This document shows positions 35,796-48,062 of a DNA stretch of 64,000 nt, piece after piece. This stretch comes from Cinclus cinclus (taxonomy: Eukaryota > Chordata > Aves > Passeriformes > Cinclidae). How positions within the stretch are numbered: the first letter of the stretch is position 1; each line of letters starts with the position of its first letter. The translations under genes were made by a program, and so were the position numbers. The notes beneath the pieces were generated by a model. It had not been told where the DNA came from. It saw only the letters and a program-made list of their open reading frames with translations, and searched no databases. Location: the NCBI RefSeq assembly GCF_963662255.1, contig NC_085051.1, forward strand, positions 51,313,101 through 51,377,100. The letters run 5' to 3'.

Positions 35796-38329
35796 AGTAC
35801 CAATGAAAATTCTGATTGAAAAATTATGAAAACATGAATCTGGCTTATAACTTCACTCTTTGCTTGCGTCCTTGTGGAGACTCCCACAAAAACAGTCACA
35901 TTCCACTTTAGACTTCATTAATGCTGCCTAAAGTGAAGGAGGTAGGTAAAAAAACATTCTTATTTATGTCTGTGGTCATTCACGGAGTTTTCTTTACTCA
36001 GAATGTTCTGGTTAGAGATCTGGGGAGTTAGGTTTTTCAAAGAAGTGTAGTCTGCATAGGTGCAGGACTAAGTTTTGACTGTATTTATGAGGCCAAATGT
36101 AGTAGCTGTAAATCAGTTGGCCTGATGTGTAAGTGAGAGTAGAATTTCTATGCTTACTATGGCAACTGCTAAACTGCAGTTTAGCAAAGTTTTTTTCATC
36201 TTTGTTGCTGTCCGATACTGACAGGAATATACTGTTTAAATGCCCTAAAAGTTGGATTTTTTGCAATAATTGTGGGGTTTACCACAGCTAGTCACAATAG
36301 TCTTACATTTCTCTGTAGGGGAAAGTGCTTCGTTTTTATGTAATTTTTTATGTTAGTTCTTGGTTGCTTGTAATTCAAACTCTGAAAACCTCTGATTTTT
36401 GGTAGTATGTGGTTAAGAAGGATCCTTTGACATCAGAATCAGTTGGCAACAGTAGTAGACTTTTATCAAAAATGTACACGACAAATATCCGTCTCTAAAC
36501 ATTTTCAGTTACCCTAATCAATTCACAAATCTTATCATAAAGGGAGAGACCAAGAGCTCTAAGCTAAAACTAATCTTACTTCTTGACTGACCTGCTAGCA
36601 AAACATGTTATGCCAGAATGTCTATGAAACCACTGGGCATTAATCACTTCTCTCATTCCACCTCTCCTCTTGTTCAAAGGCTACCCAGCGCTCTGATACA
36701 ACTGAGATCAAGTTTCAGCTGCATCAAAGGTTGACACCATTCCCTTTCTAAAACACTTTCATGTCAGCTGAACAGGTAAGAAGGCACTAAGCTATAAATT
36801 CTCATTAAAAGACTTTGATTGTCTCTTTGTTAGGACTTTATGATTTCCTGAGACATCAAGGGGAATTGGTGTCCAGCTGTCCTCAGAAGTTGCAGTGACT
36901 AGGACAGCTAGCTCCCTTAGGAAGCCCTTCCCTTAGTATTTAAAATGACTATGATATTAGTGTGATCTACAATGCATGTGCTCACTTCAAATATTTTCTG
37001 CAAGCTTCTAAAGAAGTCATGCAGCCTTTAAAAATATTCCTGAGGCTTGTTTGAATTTAAGGAATGTAAATCAATATAACACCAAGTTGTCTTTATTTGC
37101 ACAATGATCTAAGAGATTTCTTTCGGCAGAGGGAAAGCAATGACTTGTATTTCAAGACACAATGGGCACATTTAATAGCACTTGGCATTTGCATGCTTTT
37201 TCTATATCTGCAGTGTGTTGGCAGCTTTTACTGTGCTGGAAAGGTCAGTGGACTGGAATGAGTGGGTGATAAGGACAGAAGAGCTGAATGTGAGCATCCC
37301 ACATGTTTGACAGCAGCGGATTTGGGTGCTCTTGAAAAGGCCGATATTGACTGAGGCTTCCAGGATGTGACTTTTACATGAAGGAGCGCAGTGGTGCCTG
37401 GGAGACGTTTCCATCCATAATGAAAGAGGAAGCATTATTTTCTACAGGGGTGAAAAAGGTGGTGAAGCCTCACAGAAAAGACAATATAATGTAATACAGG
37501 GTGAAAAAGAGAAGGCCTGATGTAACTACGCTTATTAGAGCTATGAAAAAAACTGAAGTTAGTGAGAAGTTCATTTTCCAATTCATCTGATAACTGTACA
37601 GAAAACCTGCCTATGCTATGCAATTATTTACTGTGGGTGCCTGACAGAGATCTGCCACATTTCAATTACATTTCAATTTGTTACAGAAATGATATTTGCC
37701 TGTGAAACTTCCAGCACTGTACATGAAAAAGGCTCCCCAACAAGGCAGTGCTGTGGGTCCATGACTGTTCTTGTTTCTGATCATTAAGGTAACCATTCAG
37801 ACTTGCCAGCTCATGCTGGCATTTTTTAGGAATTTAATATTTAGTCTAGAGAGAGTATAGCTTGCGTTGATATTGATGGAGTTCTTTTGGTCATTCTGCA
37901 TCTAGATAAAATACTTGATCTCATAGTCCTTGTATGAGATTCAGTTCTCATTCAATTAATTCAATATGTGTGTTCTCATGAGCTCTTCCTCATCATTTGC
38001 AAGTGTGGCATATATGCACAGGTTCTGTGTTTCTTCTTCAACATGGCAACATGTCCTTATTTATCTAAGAATTAATGTTAAAGGGAACAAGGAAGACAGC
38101 TTTACTTGGCAAACATGTGGGATCCTTTCAGATGAAATATTCACATCAAAGCATATAGAGATTTGTTTCCATTTGTTTAGACATCAAAAGTCTCACTGGA
38201 TTTAAAATGCTTGTAAATTATCTGAGCTTAAGTTAGGAGCTTGCCAGTGCTGTCTGATTTGGGGCTAATTTCTAAATGCTGTTATTCCCAGTCAAGAACT
38301 ACAGATATGTAAAAATTCTTGTTTATAAA

Positions 38330-38332
<3 letters not shown>

Positions 38333-38378
<46 letters not shown>
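38333..38378. repeat. (TA)23 microsatellite
   Basis: Forty-six bases of perfect alternating TA are self-complementary and able to form a cruciform. The tract is likely to be highly variable in length. A minus-strand short frame with alternating Tyr and Ile codons is an artefact of it. Confidence 0.97.
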
Positions 38379-38382
<4 letters not shown>

Positions 38383-39381
38383 GCATAAAGGCTTGTGTTT
38401 GTGGTACAAGTGATAGCACGCATCCACTTTGGTTTTATCCAAACATGTTTGCTAGTCTCTAATAAAGGCAGTAATTTGTGGGCTCCTGAGAACACTTGCA
38501 AAGAAAGTATATGATTACAGCATTCTGTGGAACACTCAGGCCTATCAAGCCTCTCTTATTTCAAGCAGATTACTCACTGTAGTCTGATACCATGCTTAAA
38601 ATGGGGTGCTTTGACTAGTAATAGGGGCAAGCAATCATGTAGAGGGGAGATAGATCTGCACTGCACTTCCATCTGGGAGTAAGAGAGGTAAGGCCAAAAT
38701 AAAGGAGGGTTCATTTGGCAGAAATGTTTATGCAACAAAGTCACAGCGCAAATAACAGCCCTGATATTTTTTACTGACATCTTAGTGTCAAAATAATAGT
38801 GTTTAATTGAATTCAAGCTTCAGATATTAATGTGCCTCTCAGATGCTGGTGTGCATTACTGGCTGTATATTCAGTGGCTCTTAGGCACTTGCTCATACCT
38901 GCCCTTCATGTTTATTTGCAATAGGAGGATTTGTAGGTATAAACTGCCATTTCTGGAAATCCAGCAGTTGGCCCTGGACAATGTGCAAAAAGCATTTCAG
39001 ATGTGCAGCTTGGTGGTTTCAGACTCTGATTTGCAAATTATAACATAGAAAAAATGTAGAAAAAAGCAGTAATGCTCAGTATTATGGTGTCATAGATCAT
39101 CAGTTCAGGCAGAAAAGGGGAGTTCTTATCTTGGATCCAGTAAAACCAGAAATTCAAATTTATAACATTTTGGTAAAGAGACCTTTATTCTGCCTAGCTC
39201 ATTTGTCCCCAGACAATTCTTCTTCTGGTGACCTCAGCTTTATCCATTTCGGTGGCTATTTTCTAATTTGTAAAATGCCTGTTGCTTAGTATACTGAAAA
39301 GAAGGCAAAAGAGCTTAATGAAACTTATTCCCTACTATTGAATTGTCATTCACAGTACAAACCATTTTTCATTGAAAACAG

Positions 39382-39569
39382 GGGACATATTCTTTGGAAA
39401 ATCTTCACGATTTTGCAAAGAAGCACTAAGAAGAGCAACTGTGAGAAGAAGGCTTACCTTGTTAGTGTGGACTGTAATTGGAAGGAACAGAAAACAGACT
39501 CCTAATGCTCCAGTTGAGAGACCCAAGACATCATTACACCAAATTGCATTGATTTCCCTTATAACACAG
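39382..39569 (+). other. Possible cryptic exon (weak)
   Basis: A 188-bp interval is bounded on the left by an acceptor-like AAAACAG with a modest pyrimidine tract, and on the right by a strong donor match, CACAG|GTAAAT. One frame is open throughout, with an Arg-rich segment (RRATVRRR). I do not recognise the peptide. A minus-strand donor match (AACAAG|GTAAGC) also lies within it, so the signals may be coincidental. Confidence 0.15.
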
Positions 39570-40067
39570 GTAAATAGCTTTCACTTGGTCTTTTCCTTCT
39601 TTGGTAAATAACTTTTTATATGGAGGAAACATTTGGGGTTTTTCATTTTAATGGGGAGAACTTAAATGTTGTTAAAGTCACTCCTAATGCTCTCTTCTTG
39701 CAATTACTTATGTTTTGCAAATATTTATTTTATGTAGGTTTGCAAAACTCAGAAGCTGTATTGTGATGGACCTCATTAAAAGTATTTCCATTTCATTCTT
39801 CTTTGAGAGCTACATTCTCCAGGTTGCCACTTCCATGGCCTTTGTTCACTTCAATAATACAGTGGAGAGTGTTTGTTTTTTTCTTTCCAAAGATTGCAGT
39901 AATGTAGAAAAGCAGCTTTTGAGAGTCAGGAGTATTTTTTAGTTGATTATGTACATCAAAATTTCTTCTAAAAAATACTCTTTCTATTAAAAAGTGTTCA
40001 TTTGCATTAATTATATCCCTGTCTTTATTAGCTAGATGAATTTCTCATTATTTCAGGCCTGCCTGAC

Positions 40068-40103
40068 ATTATAGGAACTAGCCTTATTATAGGAACTAGC
40101 CTT
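40068..40103. repeat. Perfect tandem duplication, 18 bp x 2
   Basis: The unit ATTATAGGAACTAGCCTT occurs twice in direct succession without mismatch, which suggests a recent slippage event. Confidence 0.95.
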
Positions 40104-43100
40104 ATCCTTACCAAGCACTCCCAAGTATTAAGATTCTTCTTGTCTTTTGTATTTCCTACTTATTCCACAGTTAATTTTTTACTGTAGGAATGCTAGTATC
40201 CACGACTTTCCATGGAGAATTTCTAGCATTATTGGGTGCAAATTCTCCAGAACTACTTGCTTTAATAAAAAAAAGATTAAACACTGATGTAGTATATAAT
40301 ATCCCCTTTATCTGGCTATGTTGGCCACCTGCTTTTTCCCAAGCATAGAATATATTTTCAAATAATGTTGCCTTTTCAGTACAACTTAAAATTTTATCAT
40401 GTCTATCAGGTAATGTGCGTGTTCTAATGGTACCAAGTATCTTAGAAATTTATATAAGAATTTGGAAGTTATGTTTCCATGAATATTAAAAACATTCTTG
40501 TCTTTGCCAATTGTTGATTTTTCCTTGGTATCCTTAGATTTTCTCATCAGTTTTCTACATTCCAGAAATTCTAATTTACACTGATATCTATTTCTCCTGT
40601 TGCCCCTTCTGTCATTTTCCACCCATGGTAATTGCTGCCTTCATTCATCCACTGATTTGTAGCTTTTTAACAGTCTCTAATAGATTTCTTCATTTAAAAA
40701 TTCCAATTAACTTTAATATTCCTCCCACTAATTTTCATTAACTTTCTTGAGCCTTGATGAACTATGTTTGTGTCTGCTTGTGTGTGAGATAATCCTACTT
40801 ACCTCAATCAACATGAATGAGTTATTAACATTGCCTCCAATGCATCCTTCAACATCAGTTCAGTGATTAAGTCATCAGGAGTTATCTTGTGAACTGAAAT
40901 TACACTTGAGTTAAGAGGTGATAGATTGTTCCACAGAGCTGCATCATATTTTACTATTTGGTGGCAGAATGTCTCTTCTGTCTGCTTCCATAATTGAAGT
41001 CATTGCTAATACAATTTCATTTCTTTCCAGATATAAAAGGATGGGTTTAAGGACCAGTTTGCCCTGTTTGCAGATTTGAATCAGTAATCATTTATGTGTA
41101 CTCAAGTTTCTATAGAACAGGTTTATGAGTAACTCAAAACAGTTCAGGGAAATTTTAATACAGAATACAGATATCATCCTCTCCATTTCCTCTTTCCATA
41201 TCTTATTTTGTATCTGTTCTCTTCTTAGCTTAGCCATAAATGCACAGGATTGAACAGAAAAGTGCTTGGATATTTATGATAGTTTCCTCCTGCTCTTGTC
41301 AGCTCATATTGAGATTTTATCCCTGATGGGCTGGCACAAAAGTTTTTTTATACTCTAGTTCTCAAGAAATTAAAACAAAAATGTAAAAACAGGAAGCTGA
41401 GTTCACACACAAATTGCTCAAGGGGATGAACTCAAAATTTGTATTTTGGCACTCTCCCTTTAAAACAGAAGAGCCACAGGTTTGTATCTACAAACAGAGC
41501 TAAAGAGGAAATAATTAAAATGAAAGTTGATTTCTGCAAGATAAATATTTAATTTGATAAAATACATGGTGTTGGAGAAGAAAATGTAAGGAATATCCAA
41601 GGTTTATGAGGTCTCCTGTATACATGAATTCACTTTCCAGTGTCTTTTGATGCTTTACTGCCTCTGAAAATGCCAATGAGGGAAGTCCATCAACATCAGA
41701 AATGAAACCTCTACTATCTATTCTGAGCAAGTCAGTGGCACAAACTATGCACACTACACCTAGGTTTGTGCAGAAAAAAACCAAACTTGTTTAATCCTTA
41801 TCTGATTTTTAGTAAATGCTTTCCTATAAGATTATTTCTCATCATTTTAACAGCTTTGAAACCAGAAGGGCCCTATAAAATTAATATTTGTAAAAATTAA
41901 TAAATAATATCTTTGCTTATCTCCAAAAACTATACATTCCAGCCTTTCTACCTGGATTACCTTATAGTTCTCTTAGTTTTCAATGACATAGGGATTTTAA
42001 TTTTTTTTTTAATGTATTTGGAAATTTGTTCTGGTTTTTGCCTTTGTTTGGTATCTGTGGCATGCATACATTTTGGTATCTAACATGGCGTAAATCATTG
42101 GGTGGATGAATTAAAGGGCCTTTGCTGTAAGTTTTATTTTTGTTTAATTAGAAAACCTTTATGGCAAAACCAGCTTTCACTGTACCTTGTTTTAATGAAA
42201 CAGGCTGTTTTTCTGCCAGTACTCACTGGAGATTGAATTTTAATTTGGCAGTTATCATGACACTTTCTGTATTCATTTCTCAAGTACAGTTTGAGCCCCT
42301 GAATTTATTTGTGAGCCACATAAAAATGCAAGTGTGGACTGAAAATTCATTGTGGAATAAAAACTTGCTAGTATTATTCAGTTGTAAATAGGTTGAGTCT
42401 AAATACTGGTGCTGAGAATAGAAAAAAACATCTAGCACACTGGGCAAGCAATTAATGATTGACTCAGAGCATAGAAACACTGAAAATCTTATTAATACAA
42501 CTAATTATTTGGGCTTGATCACAACAGCAACAGATTTGCCCTGGAAACATAATGCATATGTGTATACAAAGAGGATGCTGATATGCTTTTATCTTCTTAC
42601 TTCAGGATTATCAGTCCAACACGCTTCAGTTACAGGCAGAATTTAATTTTGGTGTAACTTGACTTTTTGCTGTATCCTATATTGAATGCACAAATACTCA
42701 TGATCTGAAAACTTCAGCTGAGAAGAGATCAATGTCCTATGCTGTCTAGAGAGAATTAAATAATCTGTCATTGCTGTACGGGGACAACTTCCATTTAATT
42801 AAGTTGGTGTCTTCTGCAAACCTTCATGTCAGACTCTCACAGCCTTTAGAAGTGCAAGAGGAAAGGAAGAAACCAAAGAAACTGTGGAGTCCCCACACTG
42901 CAGCACCTGCCAGCTCTGGAGGGCCATTGTGACAGGGGTGGATGTGGCCCTGGATGCAGGGATGTAGTTTAATTCAATCTCAGTTTTTTAAATTGTGACA
43001 TTTAAGGACTGTATGAGGTATAACTCATCTGGTACAGGTCAGTCTGGCTAATGTAGCCACCTCCATGTGAGGGACAATGAACTCCATCTTCAAGCTTCAT

Positions 43101-45479
43101 AAAGCTGTCTCTAGCAGAGTTGCTGAGGGAAAAGCCTTCTCTGGCTTCAGGGAGGGAAGGGGGTCATAACTTTCAACAGGACATCTAGTTCTGGTTTGCA
43201 TCACCTTCACTGAGGACCAGTGTACCTTCTTTCTCATTTACTTTCACAAACACCTACTGATTTCTACCTAAAATACAACCTACCAATGAGGTTTTCAGGC
43301 TGCTAAGAGGAAGGTGAAAAGAGCATTACCCAGAATAGTCTACCTGTGAAGGCTGCCTACTTCCCAGCCCTGAAGCTAGCTTAGTACCCACACAGAAGTC
43401 CAAAAGCCTACCCTATTTTTTGTAAAGCCCCTGGGGTTTGAGGAAGAGGTTAACAATCTTCTCTCTGACTTCACTGGCTCCTTTATGCCAATCTGCTCAG
43501 GGTTTCTCTTCTGAAGGATACAGAGCCCAGAGTGCATAGGTTCTTCTTAACAGAACTTTGGCTTTTTTTTCTCATGTTTCAAATCCAGATAATTTTATTT
43601 CTTGGATAACACAAGGACAGCAGACCAGAAAAGCAGTATCTGTGGAGCCATACACACCTGCTTGCCTTTTCTATGAAAATCAGTATGACTGCCAAGGAGA
43701 GACACTGAGATCTGAGCAGGTTTGAATGTGCATTTGAACACCGGAGGAGGCTCAAAACAAGGAAGCAGCATAAAAATAGAACAAGGATGTTCTATCTCTC
43801 TTTGCTGTAAAGAGGAACCACAAGGCAGAATCATGACAGTGGGTTGTGTCCAAATTGATGTATACCAATGACAGCATAAAATCCAACAGTCATCTCAAAA
43901 TTAAAACCCATTTCTTGAGGAATAGTAGATTTTAAGAAACCATTGTCTTTTACATTTCAGCAGGTAGGCAGAGGAAACGGAAGCGATCATGCAATCTTAA
44001 CTGATACCCATATAATGTTTGCAAAATGCCATTTGTGGTGTCACAATACATGGTCCTCTGCCAGGCATTCCTCAGAATGACAATGGAGGAGTTTGTATGG
44101 GAAGCAGTATGTTACTTGTTTTTTATCAGAAGTGCCCTGTAGCTGCTGTGAGGGGACCTTCTGCCTTGCCTTTTGAAAGCTGAGCCACTCAGAGCCATGC
44201 AAGCAGCCCCACTGATTGGCACTGAAATTATGGCTTTTCTCAGCCATTCTTCAGAGTCCCATCTGCAGCAGGAATTGTGGAACAGCCTTGCAGAGCAGGC
44301 ACTCAGCAATAATTTCTCCAAATACCCCCTGCCAAGTAGTTATTTCTCTTAGTCTGGTTCTAATGTGGAGGGCATGGCCGCAGGTTTGGTCTTGGATACA
44401 GCAGAGGCAGTTCATCATACTGTTTTTCAGAAGTGTAATTTGTTCCTTTGGGGATCTTTTCTGCCTTTTCATGGGCTCAGCTAGAACATTGTCCTCCAGA
44501 TGTAAAGTACACTATTTTGTTATTTGTTTTCTCTGTGCACGAGTAACAGTTTTGCTTGAAAAAATGAGAGGGGAGAGAAGAAAACAGTGGATATAATGAG
44601 GGGAAATATCTGATAAAGTAGTAGAAATATAAAGAGAGAGAAGTTGCTAACACTTAGCTAGTTGTTCTGAAAAACAGGCTAAGGAATAGTTCAAGGATGA
44701 AAAAAATTTTACAGCCTGGGTAAGCAGAAAAAAACATGAAGTGTTATATCCCTTCAGAAAACTCTCTTGACCTGAAATTATGCTGAACTTTCAATGTAAT
44801 AGCTAATCTAAGATCTTAATGCTCCACTGTGGATGTGTAACATAAAGTATAGATAAAAATTCTTCTAGAAAAGTATCAGCAGTGAGGTTTAAGGAAGAAA
44901 ATACCTGAATTCCTGATATTTTAAAAAATTTCTTTCATAAAATGAAAAGTTGTGGCTCTCTAGAGTTGATGAGTATTTTCCTTCCTTCATCTGTCACTTG
45001 CAAAAAGATATGAAACATTTATTTTCCCAACCTTCCCAGAACTGGTAATAAATTGTCAGAGCCAACCATTCATATCTGGTTGTTTTTAAATAAAGGATTA
45101 GTCCTTCAATATTTCATTTTTCTCCAGAATTGCTCTATAAGCTTGCTGAGAAGGAGGTAATACATAAAAGACTGTGAGGGAAAAGCTATTTGTCCAGTGT
45201 CAGAGAGATATGGGCAAGAACTTTAAGACATATTTTATTTTCTCTCCCTCCTGCTCTGTGAGTCTATATAGACGTATACAGGTGTGTGGGAGAACTGAAG
45301 GAGACAGACTGGCTGTCAGAACTGTCAGCTTTTGTTGAAGGTGTTATTGTGGACTTCTGCAAGCCAGCAGATTTCTGACAGAATTAAACTGTTGATAGGA
45401 AACTATACAGGGGAATATATCTTGCTACTAGTAATAAGGGCATGCTCTCAGAAAAACACCTAAGTGCTAAGCAATGCGC

Positions 45480-45590
45480 AGGGACCTCCCTTGCAGGCTC
45501 CTCTGGGGGCAAACAGAAGCCATGTGTGGATTTATAAGAGCAGTCTTTGCTCTTCTGCAGCTTTCCTCAGCTTGGACACCGCGTTGAGTT
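45480..45590 (+). promoter_or_regulatory. Possible TATA-type core promoter (weak)
   Basis: A locally GC-richer stretch contains TTATAAGA at 45532-45539, followed by a small hairpin (AGAGCA ... TGCTCT, 45537-45553), a pyrimidine-rich run and CACCGCG at 45578-45584. An LTR promoter could also look like this. There is no linked gene, and TATA-like words are common by chance, so confidence is low. Confidence 0.15.
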
Positions 45591-47121
45591 CAGTCTGAAA
45601 GGACAGAAGTGAACAAATGATGATATAAGCATGGGGAAGAGGGAAGTGAATAGTTACCTGCTAGGTCCATGATGAAGAACATTTCTGAAAAACAGCATGT
45701 TGCTTTTGAAAGGACACTGAAAAATATGTCCTTGGGGAAGATTCACATCTTCTACTTCCAGCCTAGTGTCTGTCCTAAGGCATGAACACGGGAAGTGCTT
45801 GCCACTTCATGGTTTTGTGTTGAGACAGCTCTTTGGGAGCTGCTCTCCTGTTCTCATTTGAATATCAAATTTTTGGCCAAAACAGAAAAGAAAGAAGTTT
45901 ACCTATGTGTTATTTACTCTATTCTCCTGTGCTATTCTCTAGTGATGAATGAAATGCCATCAGTATATTATACATGGCACAAGAAATGCAATGTGACTGT
46001 AAACCATTTGCATCTCTGCTGTAGTCTATATCCCAGTTCTGTAGGTTTGCAGTGATGACAAACCTCTCAGGATGTAGAAAATGCTATTTCCAGAAATTCT
46101 CTGCTGTGTGCAGGTCACATCAAAGAGAGTTCCTTCTCTTTAGCGTCAAGGGTGGAATTCCTTCTGTCATCATGAAATACAATACTGCAGTGAAGCCATA
46201 ATTTGGAGCTGTAGGGGCTAAGTATAGAGATGAAGTTAGAAGGAGCGAGGGTTATATAAACAATTGTTGCATGAGCTGCTCAGATCTTACTAAGAGAAAA
46301 TTATGATACTTTCTTCTTCCAGATGCTGAGTAGGACTCATTTGCACACCTGCTTAATTCCACAGTAGCAAGCATTGCACTGGTGTGTATTCAGCAATGAG
46401 TCTTTTGATGGAAGTAATGATGTTTTGTGGCTTAGCTGTAGAGGCAACGGAAGAGTAAACTTGCAGTAAAAAATGTATAGTTATGGTCTGACAAGAACTG
46501 CCAAATGCCATTCTGGAAACCACAGTTCCCAGTCCTCTTCACCAAGTCTTTGCATTTTCCTGGCTGGAAAATTGAACTTTAGGTTCATGGAGACATCTGA
46601 AGAAAACCCTGTCAGTGAGTGAGAGAGAAGATTATCATTGCAGGAGCTCACAGAAGATGGGTGCCTAATATGGTTTCTATGGAGATATTAAGATGTGTTG
46701 GGCAAAAAGAGATGCATTTCCTTACAACCCCTGTAAAAAAGAGGTCATATTGCAGCAGGCTCTGCAAAAGCTGCCACTCTGGTCTAGTCAAATGAAACCA
46801 GACGTTGATCACACAGAAAGGGAGAGGAAAAGTGGTAGTGAAATATTTACATAGACATAATGAAACCATCAGCAAATCTAGCCTGTTTTTTTCTGGAACA
46901 AGTAACAAGGTGCTGAAAGCTTCTCAGCTGTGTGGTAGGACTTTGGCTCCCAGCAGTGAAATTGGACAATCTCCCTGAAGTGCAGAGTAAGAACATGGTG
47001 AAAGGGTTTTTCAGCCTGAGGGAAGGGGGCTGCATTGAGTGAAATTACTGAAGTTCTGCTCACATCCACTGCTCAGAAGACATGGCAATGACTAAAGGCT
47101 GCCCAGTCATGAAGTGTATCC

Positions 47122-48062
47122 TAATCACAGAAGTGCAGAAGCCATTAGGTTGGAAAAGACCTTTGAGATCATCAGGTCCAGCCTGTCACCAAACACTGCC
47201 TTGCCAACTGGACCATGGCACTGAGTGCCATTTCCAGTCTTTCCTTAAACATCTCCTGGGATGGTGATGCCAACACCTCCCTGGGCAGCCCATTCCAATG
47301 CCCAATCATTCTTCCTGTGAAGAACTTTTTCCTAACGTCCAACCTAGACCGCCCCTGGAGCAGCTTAAGACTGCGTCCTCTTGTCCTGTTTCTGGTTGCT
47401 TGAGAGACCAACCCTCACCTGACTACACCCTCTTTTCAGAGAGTTGCAGAGAGCAATAAGGTCTCCCCTGAGCCTGCTCTTCTCCAGGCTTAACATCCCC
47501 AGTTTCCTCAGCCATTCCACATTGAATTTGTGCTCCGACCCTTCCTCAGCTCCATTGCCCTTCTCTAGACACACTCCAGCTCCTCAATATCCTTCCTAAA
47601 TGGGAGACCCCAGAACCGGACACAGCACTCAAGGTGTGACCTCACCAGAGCTGAGTACAGGAGGATAATCCTGCCCTGGTCCTACTGGCCACACTGTTGC
47701 TGACAGAGGCCAGCATGGCATAGGCCTTCTTGGACACCTGGGCACACACTGGCTCATGTTCACCCAGTGTCCCAGGTCCTTTTGTCTAGGGCAGCTTTCC
47801 AGCCACTCTGTCCCCAGCCTGTAGCACTGCCTGGAGTTGTTGTGACCCAAGAGCAGGACCCAGCACCTGGCCTTGTTGAGCCTCATACCTCTGATCCAGA
47901 CTGTCCAAATCCCTCTGAAGAGATTTCCTGCCATCCAGCAGACCAACATTCCACCTCAACTTGGTGCTGTCTGTAAACTTGATAACGGTAGACTGGATCC
48001 CCACATCCAGATCATCAGTAAAGATATTAAACAGGACTTGGCCCAAAACTGATCCCTGGAGG
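47122..48062 (-). mobile_element. CR1 LINE, longest copy of the window, 5'-truncated
   Basis: This is a minus-strand CR1 of about 940 bp. The 3' end is at the left: a decayed octamer tail (AATCACAGAAGTGCAGAA), then CATTAGGTTGGAAAAGACC. The body continues through GAGCAGCTTAAGACTGCGTC, GCAATAAGGTCTCCCCTGAG and CACTCCAGCTCCTCAATATCC to TGATCCCTGGAGG. CR1 similarity stops at about 48062, inside the reverse transcriptase coding region. Unrelated sequence follows. 5' truncation is the usual result of incomplete reverse transcription in this class. Confidence 0.96.
47215..48062 (-). pseudogene. CR1 ORF2 C-terminal remnant (reverse transcriptase), catalytic box lost
   Basis: The minus-strand coding remnant spans about 280 codons in several frames. 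From the right, [18 protein letters not shown] (the reverse transcriptase GSVL block) is followed by the catalytic box at 47966-47977, which reads FTDS where active CR1 copies have FADD. The second catalytic Asp is therefore replaced by Ser. Then come [17 protein letters not shown], a second frame with [20 protein letters not shown] (within 47629-47949), a third with [20 protein letters not shown] (within 47365-47574), and a fourth with LDVRKKFFTGRMIGHWNGLP (within 47172-47411). The protein is broken by at least three frame changes and lacks the N-terminal endonuclease. Overlapping plus-strand frames are shadows. Confidence 0.93.

Larger units (their letters stand above)
35796..47121. other. 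Unique non-coding DNA
   Basis: No gene is recognised over about 11 kb. The open frames, including 126 codons at 44216-44596 (plus), have no known domain. The (TA)n tract, an 18-bp duplication, a possible cryptic exon at 39.4 kb and a TATA-like patch at 45.5 kb are listed separately. GC is slightly higher around 42.85-43.5 kb, without CpG enrichment or an assignable repeat. Confidence 0.6.

Noticed and set aside
39061..39130. TCATAGATCATCAGTTCAGG as a CR1 3' remnant
   Set aside because: It shares only the TCATAGA word with CR1. The following sequence does not continue as CR1.
44216..44596. 126-codon plus-strand frame with hydrophobic stretches
   Set aside because: The hydrophobicity follows from T-rich sequence. 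No known membrane family matches, and several unrelated frames overlap it on the other strand.
47767..47976. Plus-strand 69-codon frame over the 47 kb CR1
   Set aside because: Antisense shadow of the CR1 reverse transcriptase remnant.
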